From Paludibacter sp. (GTDB lineage Bacteria; Bacteroidota; Bacteroidia; Bacteroidales; Paludibacteraceae), in assembly GCA_030655595.1 (NCBI GenBank), contig JAUSNQ010000039.1:1-14866 (forward strand): a stretch of 14,866 bases of DNA, written 5' to 3'. A model generated the notes under the pieces. It saw only the letters and a list, made by a program, of their open reading frames with translations. It ran no database searches and was not told the DNA's origin. The position numbers and the translations under genes were made by a program. This document shows positions 1 through 8,212 of this stretch, piece after piece. Within the stretch, counting starts at the first letter, position 1. Each line of letters opens with the position of its first letter.

Positions 1-424
1 TTAAAAACATGCCCGTCAACACCCCTGCGTACCGAATCAGGTATATTTTTTCTTTTAGAAAAAGGTTAACTAAATAGTTTAAGAAGTGAAATATAAGATA
101 CACTAATTTAGGAACATACAATACCATAAAAGCGAAATTAATCCACATGAAGATAAGAAAAGTATCCGGCTTGTGTTCACTGGAATCCGATAATTTCATG
201 ATGATGAAAACCGTGATGAAAAATATAGAAGGAAGAAAATTCAGGATCTGAATAATTGGTTTTACACGGTATTTTTTCAATTTGAAATAAAAAAACAAAT
301 CCGGTAAAATTACGGCAAGAATCAGTAAAATAAATGCTAAAGTGTAAAAGCGCATATGTATATAATCTAAATATTTATCGACAAAGATACTTTTAAATGA
401 GAAATCTTCAAAAAATTTCATCAT
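1..424 (-). CDS. N-terminal part of a membrane protein, probably a metallophosphoesterase (cut by left edge)
   Basis: An open frame of 141 codons runs leftward from ATG-ATG at 424 and leaves the window without a stop. The visible protein is very hydrophobic and basic. It has a helix near residues 26-47 (FYTLAFILLILAVILPDLFF), another near 58-76, and a third near 89-115 with the stretch NFAFMVLYVPKLVYLIF, followed by a basic RYAG segment. The pattern of a helix ending in a PD(L/I) aromatic motif, then a helix with a VPKL-type segment, is what I remember from Bacteroidales metallophosphoesterases that carry an N-terminal membrane domain before the phosphatase domain. The catalytic part would lie outside the window, so the family call is inference. 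An in-frame ATG at 355 is an alternative start and gives a cleaner hydrophobic N-terminus. The gene is divergent from the M48 protease gene, with 68 bases between the starts. Confidence 0.6.
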   Translation of the reverse strand, partial: MMKFFEDFSFKSIFVDKYLDYIHMRFYTLAFILLILAVILPDLFFYFKLKKYRVKPIIQILNFLPSIFFITVFIIMKLSDSSEHKPDTFLIFMWINFAFMVLYVPKLVYLIFHFLNYLVNLFLKEKIYLIRYAGVLTGMFL

Positions 425-439
425 TCTGCACATTTTTTT

Positions 440-447
440 TACTTTTG
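440..447 (+). promoter_or_regulatory. Bacteroidetes-type -7 promoter box for the M48 protease gene
   Basis: TACTTTTG matches the TAnnTTTG consensus of the Bacteroidetes primary sigma factor. It lies 45 bases before the ATG at 493, giving a predicted leader of roughly 35-40 bases. A short palindrome, CGCAAAATGCG (451-461), sits just downstream, where transcription should begin. No convincing -33 TTG was found at the usual distance. Confidence 0.5.
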
Positions 448-492
448 TGTCGCAAAATGCGAATTTTTATAAAAATTAAAACAAAATATTGA

Positions 493-1719
493 ATGGTAAC
501 GGCTCTATTGATCGTAATTATCGCAATCTTAGTCATTGAATTCGGTTTCGACCGATATTTAACCATGCTCAATATTAACCATTCTCGAAAAAAGCTGCCA
601 GATGTCCTAGCAGGGATTTACGACGACGAAAAATATGCACATCAGCAGGATTATTTCAGAACCAATGCCCGTTTTGGCTCGTTAACAAGCACATTTAGCT
701 TCGTGCTCGTTCTTTTGATGTACAGTCTGGGTGGATTTGGGTGGCTCGACCGCATGGTAGAGCCCTGGACCGACAATGTGATGATACATTCCTTGTTTTT
801 CTTTGGAATTCTTTTTATCGTCAACGACATCATCAATATACCTTTTGATTGGTACCACACTTTTGTTATCGAAGAAAAATTTGAGTTTAATAAAGTAACA
901 CCCTTGATTTTCATTACCGATAAATTGAAGTCATGGGCTTTGAGTGTGATTCTCGGAGGTGGCATTTTATACCTGATTATCTGGATTTATACCCTCACAC
1001 CCGACTATTTTTGGTTGTTGGCCTTTGGTGTGACTACGTTTTTCAGTCTTGTTATGGGCATGTTTTATTCTGAACTGATTGTTCCGCTGTTTAACAAACA
1101 AACACCGCTTCCTGAAGGCGAATTGCGCGATGCCATTGAGAAATTTGCTTCTGGTGTGAATTTTAAACTGAAAAATATATTTGTGATTGATGGTTCAAAA
1201 CGTTCTACCAAGGCAAATGCGTACTTTGCCGGACTTGGTCCCAAAAAACGCATAGTGCTTTATGATACTTTGATGGAGCAAATGAACAACGATGAAATTG
1301 TGGCAGTGCTGGCACATGAAATCGGACATTATAAACACAAACATGTACTCAAAAACTATGCTTTCTCACTGCCATTCAGTCTGATTTTGTTTTATTTGCT
1401 GGGCTGGATGTTGAATAGTGATTTGTTAGCTCAGGTTTTAGGCGGTGAAAAAGCTGTATTTCACCTGAATGCCATTGCCTTTTTTACACTTTACACACCC
1501 ATTTCAACTTTATTGGACTTGGCAGGTAATGTGTTATCGAGAAAATATGAATACCAGGCAGATGCTTATGCCAAAAAATATGGATTTGGACCACATTTGG
1601 TTTCGGGCTTGAAAAAGCTTTCGGCTAAATCGCTCAGTAATCTCATGCCACATCCGCTTTACGTGTTTTTCAATTATTCGCATCCAACATTATTTCAGCG
1701 TATTACTAAAATTCTTTAA
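493..1719 (+). CDS. M48 family membrane metalloprotease, Ste24 / CAAX protease 1 type
   Basis: This is a 408-residue integral membrane zinc protease. The zinc motif HEIGH is at residues 275-279, and the third ligand is probably E353 in EYQAD (353-357), the usual Ste24 arrangement. The N-terminal ~200 residues hold several membrane helices (about 1-17, 65-82, 98-113, 150-168, 172-192) and match the M48 N-terminal domain. Two more hydrophobic segments (about 290-312 and 325-345) lie between the zinc motif and the third ligand, as in Ste24. The length is usual for the family. In eukaryotes Ste24 cleaves prenylated CAAX proteins and clears clogged translocons. Bacteria have no known prenyl-CAAX substrates, so a role in membrane-protein quality control is inferred. 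The start is the ATG at 493, which begins directly with a hydrophobic helix behind a promoter box. The nucleosidase gene starts two bases after the stop, so the two are very probably cotranscribed. Confidence 0.93.
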   Translation: MVTALLIVIIAILVIEFGFDRYLTMLNINHSRKKLPDVLAGIYDDEKYAHQQDYFRTNARFGSLTSTFSFVLVLLMYSLGGFGWLDRMVEPWTDNVMIHSLFFFGILFIVNDIINIPFDWYHTFVIEEKFEFNKVTPLIFITDKLKSWALSVILGGGILYLIIWIYTLTPDYFWLLAFGVTTFFSLVMGMFYSELIVPLFNKQTPLPEGELRDAIEKFASGVNFKLKNIFVIDGSKRSTKANAYFAGLGPKKRIVLYDTLMEQMNNDEIVAVLAHEIGHYKHKHVLKNYAFSLPFSLILFYLLGWMLNSDLLAQVLGGEKAVFHLNAIAFFTLYTPISTLLDLAGNVLSRKYEYQADAYAKKYGFGPHLVSGLKKLSAKSLSNLMPHPLYVFFNYSHPTLFQRITKIL

Positions 1720-1721
1720 AG

Positions 1722-2480
1722 ATGTTACTAGGAATTATCGGTGCTATGCCCGAAGAAATGGATTTAATGATTGCTGCCATTCAAAACAAAGAAATTATTG
1801 AACATGGAAGCAGAATCTTTTACAAGGGGAATCTCTTTGGACAAAATGTTGTAGCCGTTTTTTCCCGCTGGGGAAAGGTTGCCGCAGCCACAACAGCAAC
1901 CAGTTTAATCCTTGAATTTAAAGTCGATAAGATTGTGTTTACAGGTGTTGCCGGTGGAATTTCACCTGAAATTCAAATTGGTGACATAGTCATAGCGCAA
2001 CGACTTTTTCAGCACGATATGGATGCCCGACCGCTGATGCGTCGCTTTGAAATTCCATTAACCGGCAAGACTTCTTTCGAAATTAATCCGCAGGACCAGG
2101 AAATGATGGCTCAGGCTGTTCATCAGTTTTTGAAAAATGATAAAGCGTTCAGAAAAGTATTGGCTGAACAGAATATCCGTAATCCGAAACTAATTATCGG
2201 CGACATTGCGAGTGGCGATTTATTTATTTCTACACCTGCCATGAAAAAGGCGCTGATCAATAATTTACCTTCGGTGGTCTGCGCTGAAATGGAAGGAGCC
2301 GCTGTAGCACAGGTTTGTGATGATTTCGGGATTCCTCTTGCCGTAGTCAGAATTATTTCTGATAATGCCGACGAGAAAGTGCCGGATTCCTATATTGGTT
2401 TTGTGAATCAGCATGCGGGACAATATACTTTGTCGATTTTGAGGGAGTATATGGAATTGATGAATGGGTGTGTAGGGTAG
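1722..2480 (+). CDS. mtnN: 5'-methylthioadenosine / S-adenosylhomocysteine nucleosidase
   Basis: This cytoplasmic enzyme hydrolyses the N-glycosidic bond of methylthioadenosine, S-adenosylhomocysteine and related by-products, releasing adenine for salvage and relieving inhibition of methyltransferases. The 252-residue protein opens with GIIGAMPEE, placing E12 at the same number as the catalytic Glu12 of the E. coli enzyme. FTGVAGG is the ribose-contacting loop. CAEMEGAA (residues 187-194) holds the Met-Glu pair that binds the sugar. ISDNAD carries D214, the expected general acid (Asp197 in E. coli). It is about 20 residues longer than the E. coli protein; the extra length includes a segment with HDMDARPL in the middle, which I recall from Bacteroidetes members. 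Futalosine hydrolase is a related alternative, but the complete MTAN motif set favours this call. The ATG follows the protease stop by two bases, with no room for its own promoter. Confidence 0.93.
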   Translation: MLLGIIGAMPEEMDLMIAAIQNKEIIEHGSRIFYKGNLFGQNVVAVFSRWGKVAAATTATSLILEFKVDKIVFTGVAGGISPEIQIGDIVIAQRLFQHDMDARPLMRRFEIPLTGKTSFEINPQDQEMMAQAVHQFLKNDKAFRKVLAEQNIRNPKLIIGDIASGDLFISTPAMKKALINNLPSVVCAEMEGAAVAQVCDDFGIPLAVVRIISDNADEKVPDSYIGFVNQHAGQYTLSILREYMELMNGCVG

Positions 2481-2543
2481 TAATAAAACAAGAATATTTT
2501 TATCTAATTACTAAATAATCATTAAACAACAATTTTTTTAAGC

Positions 2544-4763
2544 ATGGAAAACAAATTTATTTATCTCGTTCTCGCAGCCTCTATTGTGGCTTTGGGGTTT
2601 GCCCTTTACTTCTTCAAACAGATGATGAGGCAAAGTGAAGGGACTGACCTCATGAAGAAAATTGCAAAACACGTTCGTGACGGCGCAATGGCTTATCTCA
2701 AACAACAGTACAAAGTCGTTATCATCGTCTTTCTTGTGCTGGCGGCTATCTTTGCAGTGATGGCTTATTTCAATCTCCAAAACAACTGGGTACCTTTTGC
2801 ATTCCTGACAGGTGGTTTTTTCTCTGGTCTGGCGGGTTTCTTCGGTATGAAAACGGCTACTTATGCATCAGCTCGTACAGCAAATGCAGCAATAGAGTCT
2901 TTGAATAAAGGGCTCAGAGTTGCTTTCCGTGCAGGTGCTGTAATGGGACTTACTGTAGTTGGACTTGCTTTGCTCGATATCGCTGTTTGGTACCTTGTAC
3001 TTGATTATTTTGTTGATGGTGTTGATCATAATAAACTAATTTATATCACGACTACCATGCTTACATTTGGTATGGGTGCATCAACTCAGGCATTGTTTGC
3101 CCGTGTGGGTGGTGGTATTTACACCAAAGCTGCTGATGTGGGTGCCGACCTGGTTGGTAAAGTTGAAGCCGGTATTCCCGAGGATGATCCCCGCAACCCT
3201 GCTACAATTGCCGATAACGTGGGTGATAATGTGGGTGACGTTGCCGGTATGGGTGCCGACTTGTACGAATCGTATGCAGGTTCCATCTTAGCTACTGCGG
3301 CTCTTGGTGCTGCTGCTTTTATTTCGAATGAAGCCATGCAGGTAAAAGCAGTGATGGCTCCAATGATGATTGCTGCTGTTGGTGTAGTACTTTCAATCAT
3401 TGGTATCTTCTTGGTAAAAACCAAAGAAAATGCTAAAATAAAAGATTTGCTGCATTCTTTAGGTTTGGGTGTAAATGTAAGTTCAGCCCTCATTGCAGTT
3501 TCTACATTTGTAATTCTCTGGGCTTTGGGAATTGAAAACTGGGCTGGGATATCATTTTCAGTAATTGTGGGTCTTGTTGCCGGTATCATTATCGGTCAAG
3601 CAACTGAGTATTATACCTCGCAGAGTTTCCGTCCTACACAAAAAGTTGCTGAAAGTTCTGCAACCGGTCCGGCAACCGTTATCATTTCCGGATTGGGTCT
3701 GGGTATGATCTCAACGGCTATTCCTGTTATTACGATTTCTTTTGCCATTATTCTTGCGTTTATGGCGGCTCAGTTTGATGTCATCAATTTTGTGTATAAT
3801 CCAAATCTTACTTTGGGTCTCTACGGTATTGGTATTGCTGCTGTCGGTATGCTTTCTACACTGGGTATCACTTTGGCTACAGATGCTTATGGTCCGATTG
3901 CGGATAATGCCGGTGGAAACGCTGAAATGAGCGGTTTACCCAAAGAAGTTCGCCAACGTACCGATGCACTTGATGCACTTGGAAATACTACAGCTGCTAC
4001 AGGTAAAGGTTTTGCTATTGGTTCAGCGGCTCTGACTGCGCTGGCATTGCTTGCTTCTTATATCGAAGAAATTAAAATTGCACTTGAGCGTATTGCTCGT
4101 GCTTCACTTGATGGTTTGGCACAAGTAGGAAGTGAAATGCTGACTGTTGACCAAATCCGCGTTTCTTCGTTCGAGGACTTCATGGAATATTACAATGTAA
4201 CCCTGATGAATCCTATCGTATTGGTAGGTATTTTCATCGGAGCCATGATGGCTTTTGTATTCTGTGGTCTCACTATGAATGCTGTTGGTCGCGCTGCACA
4301 AAGTATGGTGGAAGAAGTTCGTCGCCAATTCCGCGAAATTGTTGGTATCATGGATGGTACTGCTGAACCGGATTATGCACGTTGTGTTGAAATCTCTACC
4401 AAAGGTGCTCAAAAAGAAATGATGTTCCCTTCTATTCTTGCCATCATGGTACCTGTTATCGTAGGTGTTATTTTTGGAGTTGCAGGTGTTTTGGGTTTAT
4501 TAATCGGTGGACTAAGTGCTGGTTTTGTGTTGGCTATTTTCATGGCTAATGCAGGTGGTGCTTGGGACAATGCTAAGAAATACATCGAAGAAGGCAATTT
4601 GGGCGGTAAAGGCTCCGACAATCATAAAGCTACTGTAGTGGGTGATACGGTTGGTGATCCGTTTAAAGATACTTCTGGTCCATCGTTGAATATTCTTATT
4701 AAATTGATGAGTATGGTATCCATTGTAATGGCAGGTCTGACTGTCGCATGGAGCTTGTTCTAA
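2544..4763 (+). CDS. hppA: Ion-pumping membrane pyrophosphatase, K+-dependent, probably Na+- or Na+/H+-translocating
   Basis: This 739-residue protein, with about 15-16 membrane helices, couples hydrolysis of pyrophosphate to ion export across the inner membrane. The substrate site is intact: D198, K206 and E208 form the D(x)7KxE motif, followed by the DNVGDNVGD segment (224-232). The second acidic set is [18 protein letters not shown] (about 445-462), and the third is [14 protein letters not shown] near the C-terminus. In [10 protein letters not shown] (480-489) the residues A484 and G487 are those of the K+-dependent class; K+-independent enzymes have Lys at the first of these. E242, in DLYESY, is at the position used by Na+-pumping and bacterial enzymes. 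T89, F93 and D145 fit the signature I remember for the dual Na+/H+ subfamily. It follows the nucleosidase gene by 63 bases and ends before a strong terminator, so it may be read through from upstream or have a weak promoter of its own. Confidence 0.96.
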   Translation: MENKFIYLVLAASIVALGFALYFFKQMMRQSEGTDLMKKIAKHVRDGAMAYLKQQYKVVIIVFLVLAAIFAVMAYFNLQNNWVPFAFLTGGFFSGLAGFFGMKTATYASARTANAAIESLNKGLRVAFRAGAVMGLTVVGLALLDIAVWYLVLDYFVDGVDHNKLIYITTTMLTFGMGASTQALFARVGGGIYTKAADVGADLVGKVEAGIPEDDPRNPATIADNVGDNVGDVAGMGADLYESYAGSILATAALGAAAFISNEAMQVKAVMAPMMIAAVGVVLSIIGIFLVKTKENAKIKDLLHSLGLGVNVSSALIAVSTFVILWALGIENWAGISFSVIVGLVAGIIIGQATEYYTSQSFRPTQKVAESSATGPATVIISGLGLGMISTAIPVITISFAIILAFMAAQFDVINFVYNPNLTLGLYGIGIAAVGMLSTLGITLATDAYGPIADNAGGNAEMSGLPKEVRQRTDALDALGNTTAATGKGFAIGSAALTALALLASYIEEIKIALERIARASLDGLAQVGSEMLTVDQIRVSSFEDFMEYYNVTLMNPIVLVGIFIGAMMAFVFCGLTMNAVGRAAQSMVEEVRRQFREIVGIMDGTAEPDYARCVEISTKGAQKEMMFPSILAIMVPVIVGVIFGVAGVLGLLIGGLSAGFVLAIFMANAGGAWDNAKKYIEEGNLGGKGSDNHKATVVGDTVGDPFKDTSGPSLNILIKLMSMVSIVMAGLTVAWSLF

Positions 4764-4803
4764 TCCAGTAAGCTTTTTGCAATTTTGTTTGCTCTCTGCG
4801 TTC

Positions 4804-4822
4804 GTCATACTGAGTGCAGCGA
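4804..4822. repeat. Possible fragment of a dispersed intergenic repeat
   Basis: GTCATACTGAGTGCAGCGA resembles one end of a short intergenic repeat of the form GTCAT(A/G)CTGAGCGCAG, which I remember as common in Bacteroidetes intergenic regions. Only this fragment is present, next to the palindrome at 4824-4840. No second copy was seen in the window, so the repeat status rests on memory. Confidence 0.3.
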
Positions 4823-4823
4823 T

Positions 4824-4840
4824 TAAACTAAAATAGTTTA
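4824..4840. repeat. Perfect 17-base palindrome downstream of hppA
   Basis: TAAACTA-AAA-TAGTTTA is a perfect 7-base inverted repeat with a 3-base centre, 61 bases after the hppA stop. It is AT-rich and has no following T-run, so it is a weak RNA hairpin. It could be a binding site for a dimeric protein, or chance in AT-rich DNA. It is more than 120 bases upstream of the receptor promoter box. Confidence 0.4.
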
Positions 4841-4865
4841 CCGGACAACAATATTCCCTTGTAAT

Positions 4866-4912
4866 AAAAACACGAAGTAAATGCTCGATAAAAGCAATTG
4901 CTTCGTGTTTTT
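4866..4912 (+). terminator. Rho-independent terminator of hppA
   Basis: AAAAACACGAAG (4866-4877) pairs perfectly over 12 bases with CTTCGTGTTTTT (4901-4912), and the T-run continues to 4913. The 23-base loop can itself form a small inner stem, TGCT (4882-4885) with AGCA (4893-4896). The A-run on the left and T-run on the right would let it work in both directions. It lies about 100 bases after hppA and about 55 bases before the next promoter box, cleanly separating the two transcription units. Confidence 0.85.
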
Positions 4913-4966
4913 TGTTAAATAAATTTAATATCCTATATAATTGGTAGCATTGATTAAACGTTCAAG

Positions 4967-4974
4967 TATTTTTG
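4967..4974 (+). promoter_or_regulatory. Bacteroidetes-type -7 promoter box for the TonB-dependent receptor
   Basis: TATTTTTG matches TAnnTTTG exactly. A possible -33 element, TTGG, is at 4941-4944 with 22 bases between. The predicted leader before the ATG at 5008 is about 25-30 bases. The longest open frame begins at the TTG inside this box (4972-4974), which cannot be in the mRNA if the box is the promoter; this decides the ATG start. Confidence 0.6.
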
Positions 4975-5007
4975 CGGTCTGAGAGCAAAATTTACAAATT
5001 TAATTTT

Positions 5008-7554
5008 ATGAAATATAAAAAATATCCATTCATCTTGCTGTTTGTTTTAAGTTCTTTCTCAGTGTATGCCAATCTAAAAATTTCCGGTAAAGTTGTCGAT
5101 GCAATCACCAACGAGCCTTTAATCGGTGCAACCATATTTGTGCAAGAAACGAAACAAGGCGTGATAAGTGCTGTTGATGGATCCTTTCAGTTGGAGTTTT
5201 TGGCAGAAAACAATCATTTAAAAGTTTCTTATATCGGATATGCAGAAAAGATAGTTGCTGCAAATGGTCTATCAGGTAGTAGTGTTAAATCAAATCTCAT
5301 TTCACTCGTTCCATTGGCAGTCGGACTGGAGGAAGTATTGGTTCAGGCAAATATGAAAACTTCTACGCAGAAAATCGATCGCCAGTCATACCGTGCATCT
5401 GACTTTCAGACTGCTGAGGGTGGTTCTGCTACTGATTTGTTGAGTAAATTACCTTCGGTATCTGTCGATCTGGATGGGACTGTGAGTGTCAGGGGGACTT
5501 CAGATTTTATGGTATATTTAAATGGTAAGCCTACACAAATTGATCCTACGGTACTTTTAGGTCAGATTTCTTCGAATCAGATTGATAATATTGAGGTTAT
5601 TTCGGTTCCTACTTCCAATTACGATGCTCAGGGAAAAGGTGGCATCATCAATATTGTAACAAAAAGAACTGGTGTTGAAGGTTTAACAGTAACCACCAAC
5701 GGTCTGATTGGGGGTAGCCCGTGGAATAATTTGACTGATGAATTCAGTGGGTTTAAACTCAACAATAATCGTTATGGTGGTGGGGTGAATGTGATGTATT
5801 TCAAAAATAACATGTCGCTTTTTGGTGGACTGAATTTTAACCGCAGAAATGTAAATGGCAGTCGCACCGGCGATGCCCGGATTTTAGTTGATGAGGGTGT
5901 TTACAGACACATGGTGGCTGGTGGTGAACGCCCGGAATGGTATCAAAGTGGTACAGCCAATCTGGATGTCGAATACGTTTTATCCGATAAAACAACCCTT
6001 TCCGGTTCTTATTTTTTCGGTACCCGCAAGGAAGGTAGAGGTGCTTATTATCTGTATAACAATTATTTTGCTGATATCAAAAAACAGACTATTTCAGGTA
6101 TCGACCGTGATGATCGGTGGATTTACAATCCGAATTCCGATAACCGTCTGGGTCAGTTTCAAAGTGGAAACATTGATTTGCATCATCAATTCAATAAATC
6201 ATCTGACTTAAAGGTCTCTGCATTGTACGAACATTCGAACTTAAAACGGCAGTTGATAAACGAAAACTACAGCTATAATAATACAACAAAGACAATCGGT
6301 GCCAAAGAGCTGGAATTTCAGCAGTCGGATGATACGCCGCTCGATGGTGTGAGGTTATCCGTTGATTATACATCCAAGTTTGCTGATGGATCAAAAATTG
6401 AAATTGGGTTTCAACCGCAATACATGCAAATAAGCGGTGGATTTAATTACGATACGCTGAATCTGGCAACAAATATCATGGAACCGTACACTGCGCTCGA
6501 GAACGAAATAGCACTTACACGCGGAATCTATGCGGGTTATGTGAGCTACACAGGCAGTATCAACAAGCTTAATTACATTGCGGGTTTGCGTATGGAGTAC
6601 ACCGATCAGGAGGTTAATATTTTGTCGGACGATTACTTTTCTTTATTCGACGGCGAAAAAAAATCTAACTATCAAACCAACAAATTCGATTTATTTCATA
6701 CGCTGCACGTAAGATGGGACCCAACAGAAAAAGATAATTTTACTTTTGCTACCAGTCGCAGGGTGAGTCGCCCACAGTTAAAGAACATGACCCCTTTTCT
6801 GTACCGCCGTCATTTAGAGGTTTATGAAGTCGGAGATCCTGAACTTCAACCTGAATATTTATTAAATCTGGAACTCTCTTACGGTCGCCGATTGGGCAAT
6901 CACAACCTGGGGCTCACCGGCTTTTACCGGGGTGTAGATAATGCTGTTTTCCGTGTCAATACAGTCACAAACCAAAATGAAAAAGTTATGGCTGTAACCA
7001 ACGAAGATGTGCTGATTCGCAGTTTTACGAATGCCGGCAATTCACAATCTTTGGGAGCCGAATTAAACGCCAATATCGATGGGGGCAAATATGCCAAATT
7101 CTTCATTGGTGGTTCGTTGTATCATTATACCATCAAAGGTGATATTTTTGGTTATCTGGTCGATAATAGTAGTCTGAACTGGAGTGTGAAATCGAATATG
7201 AATCTTACGCTTTCTAAAGAACTGCGGTTTGCGCTCGACTTCAATTTAAAATCTGCAACCATTACTGCACAAGGTCAAAACGATTTAATTTACTTAACCA
7301 ATGCTGCATTCAACTATTCACCCGGAAAACTCAAAGGGTGGGAGTTTTCATTGCGCGTGCTGGATTTAATGGGCTCAAATGTGCAAGGACTTGATACCCG
7401 TGCATTCAATCAAGTTGGTGAAGAGATTTTTTATCAGGAAACCGATTACTTCCGCAAAGGAGGTATCGTTGAAATCGGCGTTAATTACGCATTTAACAAC
7501 AAAGGTAAGAGCACGAAAAAGTCGGATAGTACATTCGGAAAAGAGCAGTTTTAA
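5008..7554 (+). CDS. TonB-dependent outer-membrane receptor with CarboxypepD_reg-like domain (outer-membrane beta-barrel family)
   Basis: The 848-residue protein is a TonB-driven outer-membrane transporter of unknown substrate. The start at ATG 5008 gives a proper signal peptide (basic MKYKKY, hydrophobic core 8-20, likely cleavage after VYA at 21). The open frame extends upstream to a TTG at 4972, but that lies in the promoter box and would spoil the signal. Residues about 23-95 form a CarboxypepD_reg-like beta-sandwich (ISGKVVDAITNEPLIGATI). The plug follows at about 108-222, from LEEVLVQA through LLSKLPSVSVD and VRGTSDFMVYLNGKP to YDAQGKGGIINIVTK. The remainder is the barrel of the OMP_b-brl_3 type. 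It is shorter than typical SusC proteins and has no SusD gene beside it, so a polysaccharide role is not supported; other small ligands or peptides are possible. It has its own promoter and is convergent with the FMN-binding gene, 17 bases between the stops. Confidence 0.9.
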   Translation: MKYKKYPFILLFVLSSFSVYANLKISGKVVDAITNEPLIGATIFVQETKQGVISAVDGSFQLEFLAENNHLKVSYIGYAEKIVAANGLSGSSVKSNLISLVPLAVGLEEVLVQANMKTSTQKIDRQSYRASDFQTAEGGSATDLLSKLPSVSVDLDGTVSVRGTSDFMVYLNGKPTQIDPTVLLGQISSNQIDNIEVISVPTSNYDAQGKGGIINIVTKRTGVEGLTVTTNGLIGGSPWNNLTDEFSGFKLNNNRYGGGVNVMYFKNNMSLFGGLNFNRRNVNGSRTGDARILVDEGVYRHMVAGGERPEWYQSGTANLDVEYVLSDKTTLSGSYFFGTRKEGRGAYYLYNNYFADIKKQTISGIDRDDRWIYNPNSDNRLGQFQSGNIDLHHQFNKSSDLKVSALYEHSNLKRQLINENYSYNNTTKTIGAKELEFQQSDDTPLDGVRLSVDYTSKFADGSKIEIGFQPQYMQISGGFNYDTLNLATNIMEPYTALENEIALTRGIYAGYVSYTGSINKLNYIAGLRMEYTDQEVNILSDDYFSLFDGEKKSNYQTNKFDLFHTLHVRWDPTEKDNFTFATSRRVSRPQLKNMTPFLYRRHLEVYEVGDPELQPEYLLNLELSYGRRLGNHNLGLTGFYRGVDNAVFRVNTVTNQNEKVMAVTNEDVLIRSFTNAGNSQSLGAELNANIDGGKYAKFFIGGSLYHYTIKGDIFGYLVDNSSLNWSVKSNMNLTLSKELRFALDFNLKSATITAQGQNDLIYLTNAAFNYSPGKLKGWEFSLRVLDLMGSNVQGLDTRAFNQVGEEIFYQETDYFRKGGIVEIGVNYAFNNKGKSTKKSDSTFGKEQF

Positions 7555-7571
7555 TATTGATGACAGTTCGG

Positions 7572-8084
7572 TTATTTACGTTTAGGCATTTGATTGATAC
7601 CATGATCAATCAGAAAATGGATATTTCTTTCAATTGCCAAAGCTGTTTGAGTTGCTCCTGAATAACCGTCGAGTGTAACTTGCTTTGCATTTTTGAGGGC
7701 TTTGTTCGTCCACAAATCAAAAAAACCGCAACTTTCCAATATTCTGACATAACTCATTGTCTCGTAATGCGATAGCAGTCCGACTTTTTGAATGATACCC
7801 TTGGTATTGGTAATAATCAGCACCGGTGTTGTCCCGTTGTAACCGATGATATCGGAACAGTGAGGCACACTCGACAAGGCAAATCCAATTACCCGATTAT
7901 TTTTATCCAATACCTGATACCAAAAATCATTTACTTTCTCTACTTTTACAGCCTCAGGATATACACTTTGCACAACGGCTTTGTTTGATATTTCGCGAAA
8001 AACCGGATTTGCTTCCCTTCTTCCTCGTTGAGAAAACGAGAGACTAGTGGCCAAAAGGAGTATGAGCGTAAACTTCAGTGTCAT
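7572..8084 (-). CDS. Secreted FMN-binding domain protein with covalent-flavinylation motif
   Basis: The 170-residue protein has a signal peptide (MTLKFTLILLLATSLSFSQ) and one FMN-binding domain of the RnfG/NqrC/NosR type. Near the C-terminus DGYSGATQT (139-147) matches the D-x-x-(S/T)-G-A-T motif in which the Thr, here T145, is joined to FMN by the periplasmic flavin transferase ApbE. Upstream, GYNGTTPVLIITNTKG (81-96) and LSHYET (104-109) resemble the conserved core of these domains, as in NosR. Cysteines C76 and C119 flank the core. The expected role is extracytoplasmic one-electron transfer, but no partner oxidoreductase or ApbE is in the window. The open frame can be read from a TTG at 8096, but that lies inside the promoter box; the ATG at 8084 gives the clean signal peptide. 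The gene is convergent with the receptor gene and divergent from the sulfatase gene, with 128 bases between the two starts. Confidence 0.85.
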   Translation of the reverse strand: MTLKFTLILLLATSLSFSQRGRREANPVFREISNKAVVQSVYPEAVKVEKVNDFWYQVLDKNNRVIGFALSSVPHCSDIIGYNGTTPVLIITNTKGIIQKVGLLSHYETMSYVRILESCGFFDLWTNKALKNAKQVTLDGYSGATQTALAIERNIHFLIDHGINQMPKRK

Positions 8085-8093
8085 GTTTTTTTG

Positions 8094-8101
8094 CAAAAAT
8101 A
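8094..8101 (-). promoter_or_regulatory. Bacteroidetes-type -7 promoter box for the FMN-binding protein
   Basis: Read on the minus strand, TATTTTTG (8101 down to 8094) matches TAnnTTTG. Only nine bases separate it from the ATG at 8084, so the transcript would be leaderless or nearly so. No clear -33 TTG was seen. The TTG start of the longest frame (8096-8094) is part of this box. Confidence 0.45.
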
Positions 8102-8212
8102 TCTGTTTTTTTTGATATTTACACTACCTGTCTGCTGTTTTTAGCTGTCATATTGATGTGCATTGTTTCGATAGCCTCAGAAAAAATGATTTAATTTTAT
8201 AACACCAATATC

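Noticed and set aside
3119..3589. 156-codon open frame on the minus strand inside hppA
   Set aside because: It is antisense to the most conserved part of the pyrophosphatase, its product has no recognisable motif and is low-complexity (Ala, Thr, Pro, Ser), and it has no promoter. It is a shadow of the codon use of hppA.
4972..5007. N-terminal extension of the receptor from a TTG codon
   Set aside because: The TTG is part of the TATTTTTG promoter box, and the ATG at 5008 gives a normal signal peptide.
8085..8096. N-terminal extension of the FMN-binding protein from a TTG codon
   Set aside because: The TTG belongs to the minus-strand TATTTTTG box; the ATG at 8084 begins a clean signal peptide.
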